Source: Cryptomeria japonica (lineage: Eukaryota; Streptophyta; Pinopsida; Cupressales; Cupressaceae). From it: a stretch of DNA of 64,000 bases. Below, in pieces: positions 11,896 to 23,111 of the stretch (the stretch's first letter is position 1; each line of letters begins with the position of its first letter). The stretch covers positions 346,150,169 through 346,214,168 of the forward strand of contig NC_081412.1 in assembly GCF_030272615.1 (NCBI RefSeq), written 5' to 3'. A program made the translations under genes and the position numbers. Under the pieces are notes generated by a model. That model had not been told where the DNA came from and made no database searches. It worked only from the letters and a program-made list of their open reading frames with translations.

Positions 11896-12262
11896 TGTCA
11901 ATATGTGGCAACTGATCATGCAAGTACTATACACTTGTAATGTATCATTGTCAGGGTTCTTTGCCATTTTTTGAAAAAAATGACATTGAAAAAAACCCTA
12001 AAAAGGTCGACTTTGTATGTTGCCCTAAAAATTACATGCTATAAGCGACTGGAATGTAAAAAGGCATTGTAATGGTGTTGTACTGTTTTACTAGATAATA
12101 GGAAAATATTGGATGACTGTGTTCTATGGATGTAGCCCATCTTGGGTGAACCACGTTAAATCTCTGTGTTATTTGTGTTGTGTTTTTCTTCATATTTTGT
12201 GTATTTGAATCTACATATAATTGTTAATTTGTATTTGCTCCAAATCTGCCAAAACCCTAACA
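11896..12262 (+). repeat. Element K 3' LTR
   Basis: The LTR is 367 bp, begins TGTCAATATG and ends CCCTAACA, followed by the right target duplication CCCTT (12263-12267). It shares with the 5' LTR blocks such as gtaaaaaggcattgtaatgg and ctatggatgtagcccatc. Confidence 0.9.
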
Positions 12263-12267
12263 CCCTT

Positions 12268-13299
12268 CAACCCGAGTTAGTACCTAAGAAGCAAAGATCC
12301 AAAGGATTGGGTTCACATAGTTTATATGGTGTGGTCTTGATACTAAAATCTTAATACAAATAGCATTGCAAGTGAATAAGTCCAATTCTACAGTCAATAC
12401 TACTGATGATGGTGGACAATCTAGAGAATATTGTCTAGCAATAGATTCTAATGAATGGGAATGAGACTCTTATACTTCTAGTGATTATGAATTGGACAAG
12501 GATTTTGAAGAACCAGAGTCACCTCCAAGGGATAATTCCATTCCTCCTTGTGAGACTAAACATGTGAACAACAAACCATGTATTAAAACTTTTTGGGATC
12601 CTGAGCCCTTTACATCTCAAGGCTTAAGGTCCAAACCTCAATAGTCAATGACCTCAAGTACTAAGTGTGCTTCTCATTGTGATGGTCAAGCTACCTCCAT
12701 AATCAAAATTTATGAGGAAAGTACCAATGATGACCTTGATGACATCATTGATATCTTTGAATACTTATGCATCTTTACTCTCATAATATTTGATTTTAAC
12801 CAAAACGATCTTCCACTCGTTCCACCCCAACTCATAGACTAGGACCGACAAGGGCCTCCACATTTAGAAACATTCCAAAATGACGAGGCTATTATTGCTT
12901 ACCTTGGAATTATAGATGATCTTCCTATTGGGGAATATAGAGTAGTATTTGTCATAGAACATTAAAATGCAACTTAATTTTGGAGGTGCCAAGCCTTTCA
13001 ATTACAAAAATATAAAAATAAATATAAGGCCTTCTAGTGAAAACCATACTATGGTACTTTTAGACCATAAAAAGGTGAAAGAAAGGACATATCTAATGGT
13101 GAAAAACTCTTCAAGGCACCAGAGGATGGAAGGCTTGACACTCTCCCCTTAACAACATATCATGATAGATCACTTGTGTTATTAGAAGAGATAGAAGTGA
13201 TCAACGTTGGGACAAACAACAATTCTTGTAACTCTACCTTAGAGAATCATTAAAAGAACAAGAGCGTCCCAACTTTATCAAATTCTTCCAGGAGCACTG
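12268..13299 (+). pseudogene. Element A protease-RT linker
   Basis: Element A resumes after K. Readable segments in shifting frames include acidic, Asp/Ser-rich text such as SSDYELDKDFEEPESPP and DDLDDIIDIFEYL. Later comes APEDGRLDTLPL, the kind of acidic linker found between protease and RT in plant gypsy polyproteins. No catalytic motif is expected or seen. The segment contains many stops. Confidence 0.6.
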
Positions 13300-14060
13300 G
13301 ATCAAATTTGCATGGTCATATGTTGATATGCCTGGTCTCAATCTTGATCTTGTCATGCACCACCTAATGGTGACACCAGGCACAAAACCTATAAAGGAGA
13401 AGTTGAGAAAGATGAATGCACAAATAAATTTTTTGGTCGAGGTTGAGCTTCATAAGTAACTTGATGTTGGTTTTATTAGGTCGATAGACTATCCAAAATG
13501 GTTTTTGAATCTTGTAGCCATAGGAAAAATAGATGGCTGAATTAGAATATGTGCAAATTTTAGAGACCTAAATAAAGCTTGTCCAAAGGATGAGTTTCCA
13601 TTGCTCAATATAGACCTAATAATCGATCTTATAGTTAGACATATAATGTTATCACTCATGGATCAATTATCCAGCTATAACCAAATTAATATTGCACCTA
13701 AATACCAGCATAAGACAAATTTCACATGTACTTGGGGAATGCATTATTGAAATGTCATTTCTTTTGGTCTCAAGAATGTTGGAGCCACGTATCAAAGGGC
13801 CATGAACACTATCTTCCATGATATGATGCACATTCTAATGGAGGATTATGGAGATGACCTCTTGGGTAAATTAATCACATGGGAAAGCCACTTGGATATC
13901 CTAGATAATATCTTCACTCGACTTGAGAAGTACAAGGTATGATTGAACCCCAAGAAATATGTCTTTGGAGTAACCTCGAGGAAGCTCTTAAGATACATTG
14001 TGTCATAATGAGCATTAAAGTTGATCCAACAAAGGTTAAATATATCTTTGAAGTGCCTCC
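13300..14060 (+). pseudogene. Element A reverse transcriptase
   Basis: Ty3/gypsy RT motifs appear in order: IDYPKWFLNLVAIGK, ICANFRDLNKACPKDEFPL, MDQLSSYNQINIAP, KTNFTCTWG, SFGLKNVGATYQRAMN and LEKYKV. The catalytic box reads MEDYGDDLLG (YGDD at 13847-13858), while this family normally has YVDD, so the second residue has changed. Stops occur in GKIDG*IR and elsewhere. It would copy genomic RNA to cDNA; this copy is dead. Confidence 0.88.
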
Positions 14061-14700
14061 ACTAAGGAACATCAATTAGCTTAGATCGTTAGAAGGAAAG
14101 TTACAACCAATCCGTAAGTTCATCACACAGTTTTTCAATAAGTGTCATCCCTTCACACATATGGTACATAAGAACATTGCATTTGGATGGGATGATAAAT
14201 GTTAACAAAATTTTCAAATAGTTAAAGATTATCTTATGTCTCCTCATATTCTCATGACACCAATGAAGGCAACCCCTACTTTTGTACATATAAACAACAA
14301 CAATAGCAATGAGAAAACTCTTAACACAATAAAATTATGAAGGAAAATAGAAGGTCATTTACTACATTAATCGCACACTAGTGCAATACAAGCTAAATTA
14401 TATTTCTATTGAGCATACATATCTTGTCATAGTTTTTGCCTCACATAAATTGTGTTAGTATATGCTCACTCACCAAACAAAACTCATGGCAAAAATTGAC
14501 TCCCTATTGTATTTGTGCAACAAGGCAACCGTCACAGGAAGCCTAGTAAAATGGGTAATGGTTCTCACTGAGTTTGACATTGAGCATGTTGATAAAGGGA
14601 CATAAAAGGACAAGCTATTATAGATCAGATCGCAAATGCACCTATGATTGATGATCACCCATTGACTTCTGATTTTATAGATGTGTCCATCTTTTCTATC
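14061..14700 (+). pseudogene. Element A RNase H (first)
   Basis: After LRSLEGKLQPIRKFI (thumb/connection region) come FNKCHPFTHMVHKNIAFGWDD and HILMTPMKATPTFVH, the start of gypsy RNase H. The remainder, covering the YF.D/S..E..YL.V stretch, is heavily degraded and shifted. Minus-strand frames here are shadows. Confidence 0.7.
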
Positions 14701-15110
14701 ACAACTTCAAGAATATAGTAGTTATATTTCATTGAATTATTTACACAACATGGGGCAAGAGTAGGAATCCTTTTTGTCAGACCACAAGGGGATTGCATCC
14801 TAAAATCTTATAGGGTGGCATTTCCATGTACAAACAACATAGTAGAATATTAGGCACTTACTACAAGACTTAGAATTGCAGTTTAGTGGAGAATTTAATA
14901 GCTTTAGATTTTTGGCAATTCCAAATCAGTCATTCAACAAACAAATATTCATAGTTAGAAAAAAAGGATGCAAAGTTGATGCCTTATAAGCATATGGTTG
15001 ATGATTTCAAAAAATATTTTACAAAGATCACTTTTGAGCAAATTCTAAGAGATAATAAGAAAGCTATTGATGCTACGGTCACCATTGCTTCTCTTATTAA
15101 TATGCCATAA
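14701..15110 (+). pseudogene. Element A second (archaeal-type) RNase H
   Basis: The frame reads YFIELFTQHGARVGILFVRP, QGDCILKSYRVAFPCTNNIV and EY, then a stop, then ALTTRLRIAV. This is the second RNase H fold found in Tat/Ogre elements, placed between RT-RH and integrase. The leading catalytic Asp (usual YFDGS) is Glu here. Later text resembles ITFEQILRDNKKAIDA, where the normal sequence has NKAADA. It marks the lineage of element A. Confidence 0.75.
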
Positions 15111-15339
15111 AATGCAACTTGTCATGATTTCTTGGTAGATCATGTCTTGGTCCTCACATATAATATCCATCCATCTAAGCTTGTGTGTATCAATGGTCCC
15201 GTTTTCCCTTGGTACAATGACATCTACACTTACATTTGTAATGACACTCTTCCCCCAACCTTTCCAACAATCAATGTCACACCTTTATTTGCCAAACTCA
15301 TCATTACATAATAATTGCCAACACCCTTTACCATAGAGG

Positions 15340-16440
15340 TATCAATGGTAGTCTCCTAAGATATTGAGATTGTGAGGAATTCCAAATTGGATTGAATGAG
15401 GTATATGATGGTATATGTGGGGTTCACCCCAGTGGTCTAATCTTGGCCAATAAACTGATGAGGACTGCTTATTATTGGCCTACAATGGAGAAAGATGCAT
15501 ATCGGTTTGTTAATAAATGCAAGTAGTGTCAAATACAAGGAGGCTTGATATATACACTATCAAAAGAGTTATAGCCAATTGCAACAACTGGGCCCTTTTG
15601 TTAGTAGGGACTCAATCTCATGTGTAAGAATCACCCTCCATCTTCCAATGGCCACAAATTCATCATCACCACCATTTATCAATTCACAATATGGACTGAG
15701 GTTGTTCCCCTTACACAAACGTCTGACAAACAGATCACCACATTTATCCTTCATTACATTATATGTCAGTACAATGTCCCTATGTCCATTATCATAGGTA
15801 ATGGGTGTTCCTTCAAAAATCAGGGCATTCATGAACTCTGTGATAAATCCCACATTCAATAATATTTCTCCACTCCATATTACCCCCAAGGAAACAGTCA
15901 AGTTGATGCATCTAATAAAACCATTTTCAAAATCCTTAAAAAATACGATCAACAACGTTGGTTGTGATTGACACATTGAACTCAACGTCACCTTTTGGCG
16001 TATTATACAAGTGTCCACACTCCCACTGGAACCACACCATATTCACTTGTCTATGAATCTGAAGCTAACTTATCCATTTCTGGTCAAGTTACCATCCTTG
16101 CATGTCTCCTTACACGATCTTATCAATGATGAAGACTACCAAGTTTCCAAACATCAGGATCTTGAGTTATTGGATGAGCATCAACAACATGTGTTTAATC
16201 ACCTCAAAGCATATAAAAAACAAATGTATTGTAGTTAAAATCACAAGGTAAAACCTTAAACATTTGAGGTAGCTGATTTGGTTCTTAAGGAAAATCCCAA
16301 AAATCAGCAAGACTATGAGAAGAAGGGCAAATTTGAACTGACTGGCTAGGCCCTTATGTTGTTACTACAGTTTATGGCATTAGAGAATATCAGCTATCTA
16401 CTCTCGAATGTGAACCAATAGAAGATCCTATCAACAACAT
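15340..16440 (+). pseudogene. Element A integrase
   Basis: The zinc-binding part reads GICGVHPSGLILANKLMRTA, YYWPTMEKDAYRFVNKC and CQIQGGLIYT. The core reads SSNGHKFIITTIYQFTIWTE, MSIIIGNGCSFKNQ and FSTPYYPQGNSQVDASNKTI. All three catalytic acids look damaged: the first lies in a lost segment, the second Asp is Gly (usual IIDNG) and the Glu is Asp (usual AEASN). The C-terminal part continues with LAYYTSVHTPTGTTPYSLVY and ends with a recognisable WLGPYVVTTVYGIREYQL. Confidence 0.85.
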
Positions 16441-16510
16441 ACACCTTTGCAATATTTATACTTTCCTTTAAAAAATCTCTTTAATATAAAAAATACAAAA
16501 AAATAAAAAA

Positions 16511-17320
16511 TGTTATGATTCCCACAGATACTGAGAGGGGGGGGGGGGGGGGTGAATTAGTATCTAACTGGTGTACAAAATTTCTTATCTTAAAACATGC
16601 AGAACATATTATAACAGTGTACGGGTATGCAAGAAATAATGCAATAAACAGAATTAAGAACATCCACATGAAAAGCACACCATAACACAAGGATTTAACG
16701 AGGAAACCCGGTGTGGGAAAAACCTTGGTGGGATTTGTGACCCACAATATCCACTTACTGGCCAATAAGGGAATATTACTTACAATAGGGGCCTACACAT
16801 GCAGGAAGGCCAACTTCCTAGAGCTCACTGCTCAAATGGGAAGTCTCACTGACTTACAATGTGGATTATACAAATCCAATATCTTGTACTACTTTACAAT
16901 AGCATCTATAATGCCTGATCCAGTACTGGTTGCTGCTCTGCTTCTTACATAAACCCTTTAACCTATATTTCACATAATAGGTCTTCCTTAATAACTTTAT
17001 TCACTTGCTTTCCAAATGTCTACAATGATCTCTTTTATATATAAGAGTCATTTTACAACATGCCATGTCGGCTTACAAAGTTTCTACAATAATAAACAAA
17101 ATATAATATAACAAAATCCTGTCGGCCTCTGTGCCGGTATACTTCCTTTCTCTGTGCCGGTGCCGATGTCCTGAATGCCGGTGTAGAGTCTGATCATTGA
17201 TGCTGGTGCACTAACTTGCCAGTGTAATGCCTTGCCAGTGCCATAGGATTGTAAGGTTGCCATCAATGACAAAACCTTCAATCACATACAATGTCTCATT
17301 GGAGTGTGCATATGCCAACA
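16511..17320 (-). repeat. Element B 3' LTR
   Basis: The LTR is 810 bp. On the minus strand it starts TGTTGGCATATGC and ends GGAATCATAACA. It contains a run of about 16 G (+ strand, near 16539-16554) where the other LTR has 7. It also has an insert of about 33 bp near 17200-17240 absent from the 5' LTR. A TATA-like TCTTATATATAAAAGAG (minus) lies near 17030-17050. Confidence 0.9.
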
Positions 17321-17336
17321 ATCTCCCCCTTTGGCA
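17321..17336 (-). other. Element B polypurine tract
   Basis: On the minus strand this reads gccaaagggggagat directly before the 3' LTR, the classic plant copia PPT. Confidence 0.9.
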
Positions 17337-17644
17337 TTGATGGCAACACTCATGAGAAATTTCAAAAGTGTATCAAAAAATGTGAAGTCCAAAAATGTTA
17401 CCAAAAATGTGTGTGCTCCCCCTGAGCATATGATTCCTGTGATGTTGAATTTTCTCATTCCACTACTCCCCCTTTGGCATCAATGACAAAGGTTGTCAAG
17501 ATGTCAGTAGAGTTTGTAGTTTCAACCTTGTAACTGGGTAGTTACAATTTGAAATAGATCCGCCAAAATCAAGTTTATACTCTCCATAAACTTTTTACTA
17601 TCTCTTATTGCTATCTCTGTTCTTTTAGTTGTACCAGTGAGATG

Positions 17645-20600
17645 CTACAAATGCTCTGCCGGTGTTTTCTGTACTTGTATTAGTGCCTTAGATACTTCCT
17701 TCTGTAATGATGCTAAATAGTCCAATCTTGGACTCAGTTTTAATCTCAGATGCTTTGCCTTATTCACTATTCTCTCCTTTTCTCTTTCAAATTTAAGTAA
17801 TTTTTCCTCAAAATTTATTATCTTCTGTTGAAAAACTGATAATGTATCAAGTGAGTTAACACAATTATCTGCAAGTTTGTTGATTTCATCTTGTACCTTG
17901 CTCATCTTCTTATCAATATCTACAGAAAAAAAGTTTGTCTTATAGGTGTCTTTGTACAGAGTTTTGTACTATTTTAATAAATTACACAGTTCCAGTAGAA
18001 GTGTGTCAAAATCTCTAGTGCACTTCTTTATCTGCTCATCAAAGAATTTTTGTTTTTCAATTTCTACTTTGTCCTTCAATGTCTCTTCCTTTATTTTCTC
18101 AATGTTTTCTATGATATATTTACACAAGGTATCAAGTTGTCCTAAAGAATCTTTATTGTCTATATTACAGTTAGGAGCAATTACCTTCAAAATTGTTATG
18201 GTGTCATCAATTGCCTTATAAGCTTGTGAGCTGCAATCTGTTATCTTTTTAATTGAATCCAATAGTACCTCAGTCACATTAGTTGATTTGTAGCCTGATG
18301 ATATACCAACATTCTGAGTACTACCAGTGGAAGTAACCAAGCTTGTATTGACCTCTGGTAGGTTTGTTTGTGTTTGCATTTCCTTAAGCAATGGTTTTTC
18401 TACTTCTCCAGTTGCTGGTGGCACTGTTTCCTTATGAACCTGTTCCTGTTCTTGTTGTTGTTCCTATTTGGGAGCCTTTTGCTCTATTTGTTTCTCAGTT
18501 TGTTGCATTGTCTCAGTCTGAGTCTGAGTTTCTACCTTTTTCTCTTTGTCATCTGCTAGTTTCTCCTGTGTGTTATCAGTTTGCTCAACTACCAGAGGCT
18601 CACTACCCATGTCAGTCTTATCAGCTGTATCTTTGTCTACCACAATGTTGATCTTTTGAGTATCAACATCCACTGTGTATAAGACTTCAGGATTAGGATT
18701 GACATCCTCTACATCCATACTTTCAACTATCGGTTGATCTTTTGCAGTTGTTGTTTTTACCAGTGGAGTAATCAAAGGAGGTGGGGGTAAGTTGTCTTTA
18801 ACCTTGATACTGGGTGGTCCACCAACTTTACCTTTACCCTTGTCTCTTTCTGATATACCTTTATAGGTTTGTGGCTCATGTATTCTTCTTGTTTTTCTTT
18901 TTCCACTAGGAAAATGTCCCATGCATTTTCGATCTCCTCAGTCACCTCATTAACTCTTCCAACCATTAAAGCAATGTGCCAGTGTGCAGTAGAAAATACT
19001 GACCGGTTGGCTTCAGCAATTAAGTCATCAATTTCTTTGGGTGAATTCACTGGATATACAGCAAGTAGCTTTTCTATATTTATTTTCTTATCAAGTTCTA
19101 TTACTACTTGTCTTCTTGCTTCCAGTCTTTTAAATAGTTCATCTGGTACTTCATTTACTACTTCCATCAAAAATTTCTTATACATATCCATATGCAATAT
19201 AACACTGTTTTCTACTTGTTCTTTTTCATCAGCTGTCAGAGTGTCATATATTTTCTCTATATTCTTCAATTTTCCTCATTTAACAGTATATCAAGAGGGG
19301 CCAAGTCCTTGTTTGTCCTCTTCTTCTTCTTGGGTGCCAGTTTCTTCTTCTTTGGTGTAGCCTTTCTTACCAGAGATCTCACTGCTTGTTGTTTTTGTCT
19401 TGTCCTCCTAGGTGAGGGTGTGGTTGCCGGTGAGGGATCTCTTTTCCTTACAACTCTCTTGAAAGTTGCAGGCATGTCACTTTCCAAAGAAGTGCCTATT
19501 GGTGATAGATGAGTCTCAGGTTGTGGAGCTGCTAACTCATCCTCTATTATACCGGTTTGCTTTAACACATCTTCTTTAATAGCCTTTGCCTATCTGGAAC
19601 CTCTTCTCACAACTGCCTCAACCTTTTTTACTCTTTTCTTAGATTGTATTTGGCTTTCAATAGTTTCTGCACTACCAAATATTTCTTCCTTAGGTTCTTT
19701 ATGGGCTTCCAGAAGTGCTTTAGCATATGTTTCAATTATATGATCATTTGTTTCATAGCCCATCTCTGTTACCCAAACAGTCCTAGGGATGACTGTTTCC
19801 ATCCAGATCTCATCCTTCTTGATTACAAAGCATATTTCATCCTTATATTTGTCAACAATCTTTTGTGATAATCTGATTCTTTTCTTCATTTTGACCTTTA
19901 GTGCTTGAAAGAAATCATGGATATTGTTTTCCTTATCTTCTCCCATATTGTTGAATAGTTCTGTTAGCTGTTTACCTACCGGTATATCATATCCAAGTTC
20001 TTTGTAGCCTATACCAGGAACCTGTTTTGTTATATGTAACATCAGACATACTAACAGATTTCCAAATTTAAAAGTTCCTTTCTTGTCCTTCTTAATCTTG
20101 CCTAAGTTGTCAATTAATTCATCCTTCAACCACTCACATACATCAATCTTTGCATTATCCGTGACCATATCATAAGCACTCTTAATGCATAAACTTGAAA
20201 CTGAATAGAGTCTATTTGCATGAGTAGCTTTATATCCTAATATCATGCTGATAAATCTCACATTAATATCTGTTACATCATTTACTCTTAAGGACCTTAT
20301 GTCAGATGTGGCACTAGTTAACTGAGTAACTAGGTCATTGGAAACCTTCTTGTTTTTGTTTGGCCTTTTACCGGTGATTGGTAACCTTGTGACAACTTTC
20401 ACAACTTCCTTAGTGATTTTGTGAATTGCATCTAGCCAGAAAAATTTACCCTGTACTCTGCTTAAGACTATCCTAATCACATCCTTGGGAAATTCAGGAA
20501 TGCTAAGGATCTTTGTAAATCCTAGGGTTTCAATGATCTTGTGCTCATCTTTTACATTGCTGGATTCATCACATATGATAGTTTTAAACATGGTTTTAAT

Positions 20601-20810
20601 CTCTTCATCTCCTAGTTCCTCAATGTTACAATGAATGTAAATTCTGGGGTCTTTAGCATAAACAACTCCCTTAGGAATTTGAGAAAAAGCACCTAAGGTA
20701 TCATCTTTGTTTGCTATCTTGGGAACTAATTGAAATACGGGCCTAGGTCTTTTTATAACTTTGACAACAGTAGGGTTTGCTATATATTCAATTGCAGAGG
20801 TGGATGCCAT
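17645..20810 (-). pseudogene. Element B ORF2, large protein of unknown function
   Basis: The start is taken at MASTSAIEY (ATG at 20810), matching MASASH in element C. About 1,055 codons follow. The globular N-half holds the conserved block THANRLYSVSSLCIKSAYDM, KIDVCEWLKDEL, GTFKFGNLLVCLMLH and, later, DKYKDEICFVIKKDEIWMET. A basic Lys/Pro/Arg-rich linker (about 19300-19420, PKKKKLAPKKKKR) could be a nuclear signal. A second block (EKEQVENSVI, VPDELFKRLEARRQVV) is followed by a Gln/Thr-rich, acidic tail and coiled coils. In-frame stops lie at 19590, 18464 and 17969, with frameshifts near 19265 and 18850-18920. ORF2 sits where SIRE-type copia elements carry an env-like ORF, but I see no signal peptide or membrane segment. 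Remote similarity to plant 'transposon protein' domains is conjecture. Confidence 0.75.
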
Positions 20811-20950
20811 GATAAAATACCTTTTACTGCCTTTAGGATGGATGATTGCTTGAAGTGTTCTTGCCTCTTGCTCAAAATGCCTTAGCTCAGAATCTTCACG
20901 CTCTTCATAGGTTTGAAATTTTGGTGAAATGAAATGGAGCCAAAACCTCA

Positions 20951-20989
20951 AATTTATAGTGTCTTTTCGCCATCTACCACATTAAATGC
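20951..20989 (-). promoter_or_regulatory. Candidate internal promoter of element B ORF2
   Basis: On the minus strand GCATTTAATGTGGTAGATG (20989-20971) is followed 11 bp later by CTATAAATT (20959-20951), about 140 bp before the ORF2 ATG. Element C has the same first block above its ORF2. Conservation in two otherwise diverged copies suggests function. Confidence 0.5.
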
Positions 20990-21113
20990 ATGTCAGTTAA
21001 GTATTCACTTAACATTGTCTATCGGTAATTAGTAATTTTCAACTTCTCATCTCTAACCGAGGAAATAATAGCACATGTGTTATTAGATTGCCAAACCCTC
21101 AAGGAAAATTTCT

Positions 21114-22271
21114 TCAATTAGATGAAGAACTTCTTGCCATTGGAGCACTGCTCTGTCCTGCCGGTGAAGCATCACTCTGTTCTGCCGGTGAAGCATTGAC
21201 TGGTTCTACCAGTGGAGGAGTATTCCCAATATTTAGATCAACTTTTCTAATCCATTGTTTTGAGAATTCTTGCTTAACCTCTTCAACTTTTTCTTTACCT
21301 TTCAAGCTAGAACTTTTGTTGTCTACCGGTGATCCTTTACTTCTACAGAATTTTGCAATATGCCCAGTTTTGTTACATGCATAACAATTTACATTATTCT
21401 TCTGAATAGCTTTCCCATAACCTATGTCGGTTTGTGTTCTGCATTGATTGGATAAATGTCCAAATCTTCCACAAACATAACATCTCACATTCATTCTACA
21501 ATTTTTAGAGTTGTGACCAACTTTGTTGCATTTTGAACATTGACCGGTGGGTGTGTTGATATTCTGATAATTTCTAGATCTACATTCATTTTCTCTATGA
21601 CCATACTTATTACAGTTAAAGCATTTTCCATTGAATTTATAAGCATTAGGTTGTCTTACTGGTTTGCTGTGATCCTGAGTATTTGCAATACCGCAGCTTT
21701 CACCAACTTCAAAGCCAATTCCAAAAGTGTCACCTTTAGGTTTTTGATTCTTCAGCAAGGTGCCAAGTTCCTCTGAGCTTTTCTTGAATTTTTCTTTATG
21801 TTGATTTGCAGTTTCTAGTTCTCTTTCTAAGACCTCTTTTTGTCTCATCAGTTCATTTGAGTCATTCTGAGTGTGCATCAGATCTGTCTTCAACATGTCA
21901 TTTTCATAGCTAAGTCTTGTGTTCTCATTTGCTGCATCACTTAGTCTTCTAGTCAATTATTCTTCATTATTCTTCCTATCCTCAATCTCCTTACAAAAAC
22001 TCATAGTCATATCCTGCATCTCATTCTTTGTTGTCATGTTTTCTAGTTTCAGTTTTCTTATCTGATCATTAAGTGATTCCTTTTCATCATTCTCATTTTG
22101 CATCTTTTCACAAAGTTCTCTTCTCTTATTTCTTGCAACAGTATGGTTCTCTTGAAGTGCCTGAATGATATCCTGAGCTGCCCTTAAATCATCTTCTAGT
22201 TTGATATTTTTCAATTTCTCTGCATCATAGTCTGAAAGAGCTCCTTCAAGTTTCTTCATCAGATTTTCCAT
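21114..22271 (-). pseudogene. gag: Element B gag: coiled coil plus four CCHC knuckles
   Basis: The ATG at 22271 (MENLMKKLEGAL) follows the PBS by about 55 bp and opens one frame of 385 codons with a single in-frame TAA (21957-21959). Residues 1-190 are heptad-rich Glu/Lys/Leu coiled coil. A GIGFEVGESCG motif follows, similar to SIRE-type gag. Then come four complete CCHC zinc knuckles (CFNCNKYGHRENEC, CSKCNKVGHNSKNC, CYVCGRFGHLSNQC, CYACNKTGHIAKFC). The tail is Ser/Pro/Ala-rich. The protein would bind and package RNA. The usual copia UBN2 gag domain is absent. Four knuckles is high, since one or two are usual in plant copia gag. Confidence 0.8.
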
Positions 22272-22326
22272 CTTTACCAGTGTCAAGATCTTCCTCAAGC
22301 TGTTAGGCTTCTGAAAATAGAGGACC

Positions 22327-22342
22327 AGGCTCTGATACCAAT
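22327..22342 (-). other. Element B primer binding site
   Basis: On the minus strand ATTGGTATCAGAGCCT immediately follows the 5' LTR; it is complementary to initiator Met-tRNA. Confidence 0.9.
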
Positions 22343-23106
22343 TGTTAGGATTCCCACAGATAGGGGGGGTTGAATCAGTATCTAACCAGTGTACAAAATT
22401 TCTTATTTTAAAACATGCAGAACATATTATAATAGTGTACCGGTATGCAAGAAATAATGCAATAAACAGAATTAAAAACATCCACATGAAAAGAACACCA
22501 TAACACAAGGATTTAACGAGGAAACCCGGTGTGGGAAAAACCTTGGTGGGATTTGTGACCCACAATATCCACTTACTGGCCAATAAGGGAATATTACTTA
22601 CAATAAGGGCCTGCACATGTAGGAAGGCCAACTGCCTAGAGCTCACTGCTCAAATGGGAAGTCTCACTGACTTACAGTGTGGATTATACAAATCCAATAT
22701 CTTGTACTGCTTTACAATAGCATCTATAATGCCTAATCCAGTACCGGTTGCTGCTCTGCTTCTTACATAAACCCTTTAACCTATATTTCGCATAATAGGT
22801 CTGCCTTAATAAATTTCTTCACTTGCTTTCCAAATGTCTACAATGATCTCTTTTATATATAAGAGTCATTTTACAACATGCCAAGTCGACTTACAAAGTT
22901 TTTACAATAATAAACAAAATATAATATAACAAAATCCTGTCGGCCTCTGTGCCGGTATACTTCCTTTCTCTGTGCCGGTGCCGATGTCCTGAATGCCGGT
23001 GTAGAGTTTGATCATTGATGCTGGTGCCATAGGATTGTAAGGTTGCCATCAATGACACAACCTTCAATCACATACAATGTCTCATTGGAGTGTGCATGTG
23101 CCAACA
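22343..23106 (-). repeat. Element B 5' LTR
   Basis: The LTR is 764 bp, starts TGTTGGCACATGC (minus) and ends GGAATCCTAACA. It is nearly co-linear with 16511-17320 apart from the shorter G run and a gap of about 33 bp. It carries the block gtgggaaaaaccttggtggg (+), also found in modified form in the LTRs of C, G and H. Confidence 0.9.
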
Positions 23107-23111
23107 AAAAA

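Larger units (their letters stand above)
8243..12262 (+). mobile_element. Ty1/copia element K, complete but decayed
   Basis: The element has two 367-bp LTRs, a Met-tRNA PBS and a PPT, and its pol order is integrase, RT, RNase H (copia order). It is flanked by a perfect 5-bp target duplication CCCTT (8238-8242 and 12263-12267) and sits in element A. An internal deletion near 9005 has removed the end of gag, the zinc knuckle and most of the protease. All domains contain stops. The RT YVDD box is still readable, but the copy cannot move by itself. Confidence 0.9.
16511..23106 (-). mobile_element. Pol-less copia-type LTR element B
   Basis: Minus-strand order is 5' LTR (22343-23106), PBS, coiled-coil/CCHC gag, ORF2, PPT and 3' LTR (16511-17320). 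There is no protease, integrase, RT or RNase H. Flanking AAAAA (16506-16510 and 23107-23111) is a 5-bp duplication, weak evidence alone because the target is A-rich. Element A is contiguous across it. The same plan recurs in elements C and D. It must have moved using enzymes supplied in trans. Confidence 0.88.

Noticed and set aside
16539-16554. Poly-G run as a regulatory G-quadruplex
   Set aside because: A single homopolymer run, 7 G in the sister LTR; most simply slippage or a sequencing artefact.
18368-19512. Plus-strand Leu/Ser/Phe-rich frames opposite element B ORF2
   Set aside because: Antisense shadows of the homologous minus-strand ORF2, which has alignable relatives in C and D.
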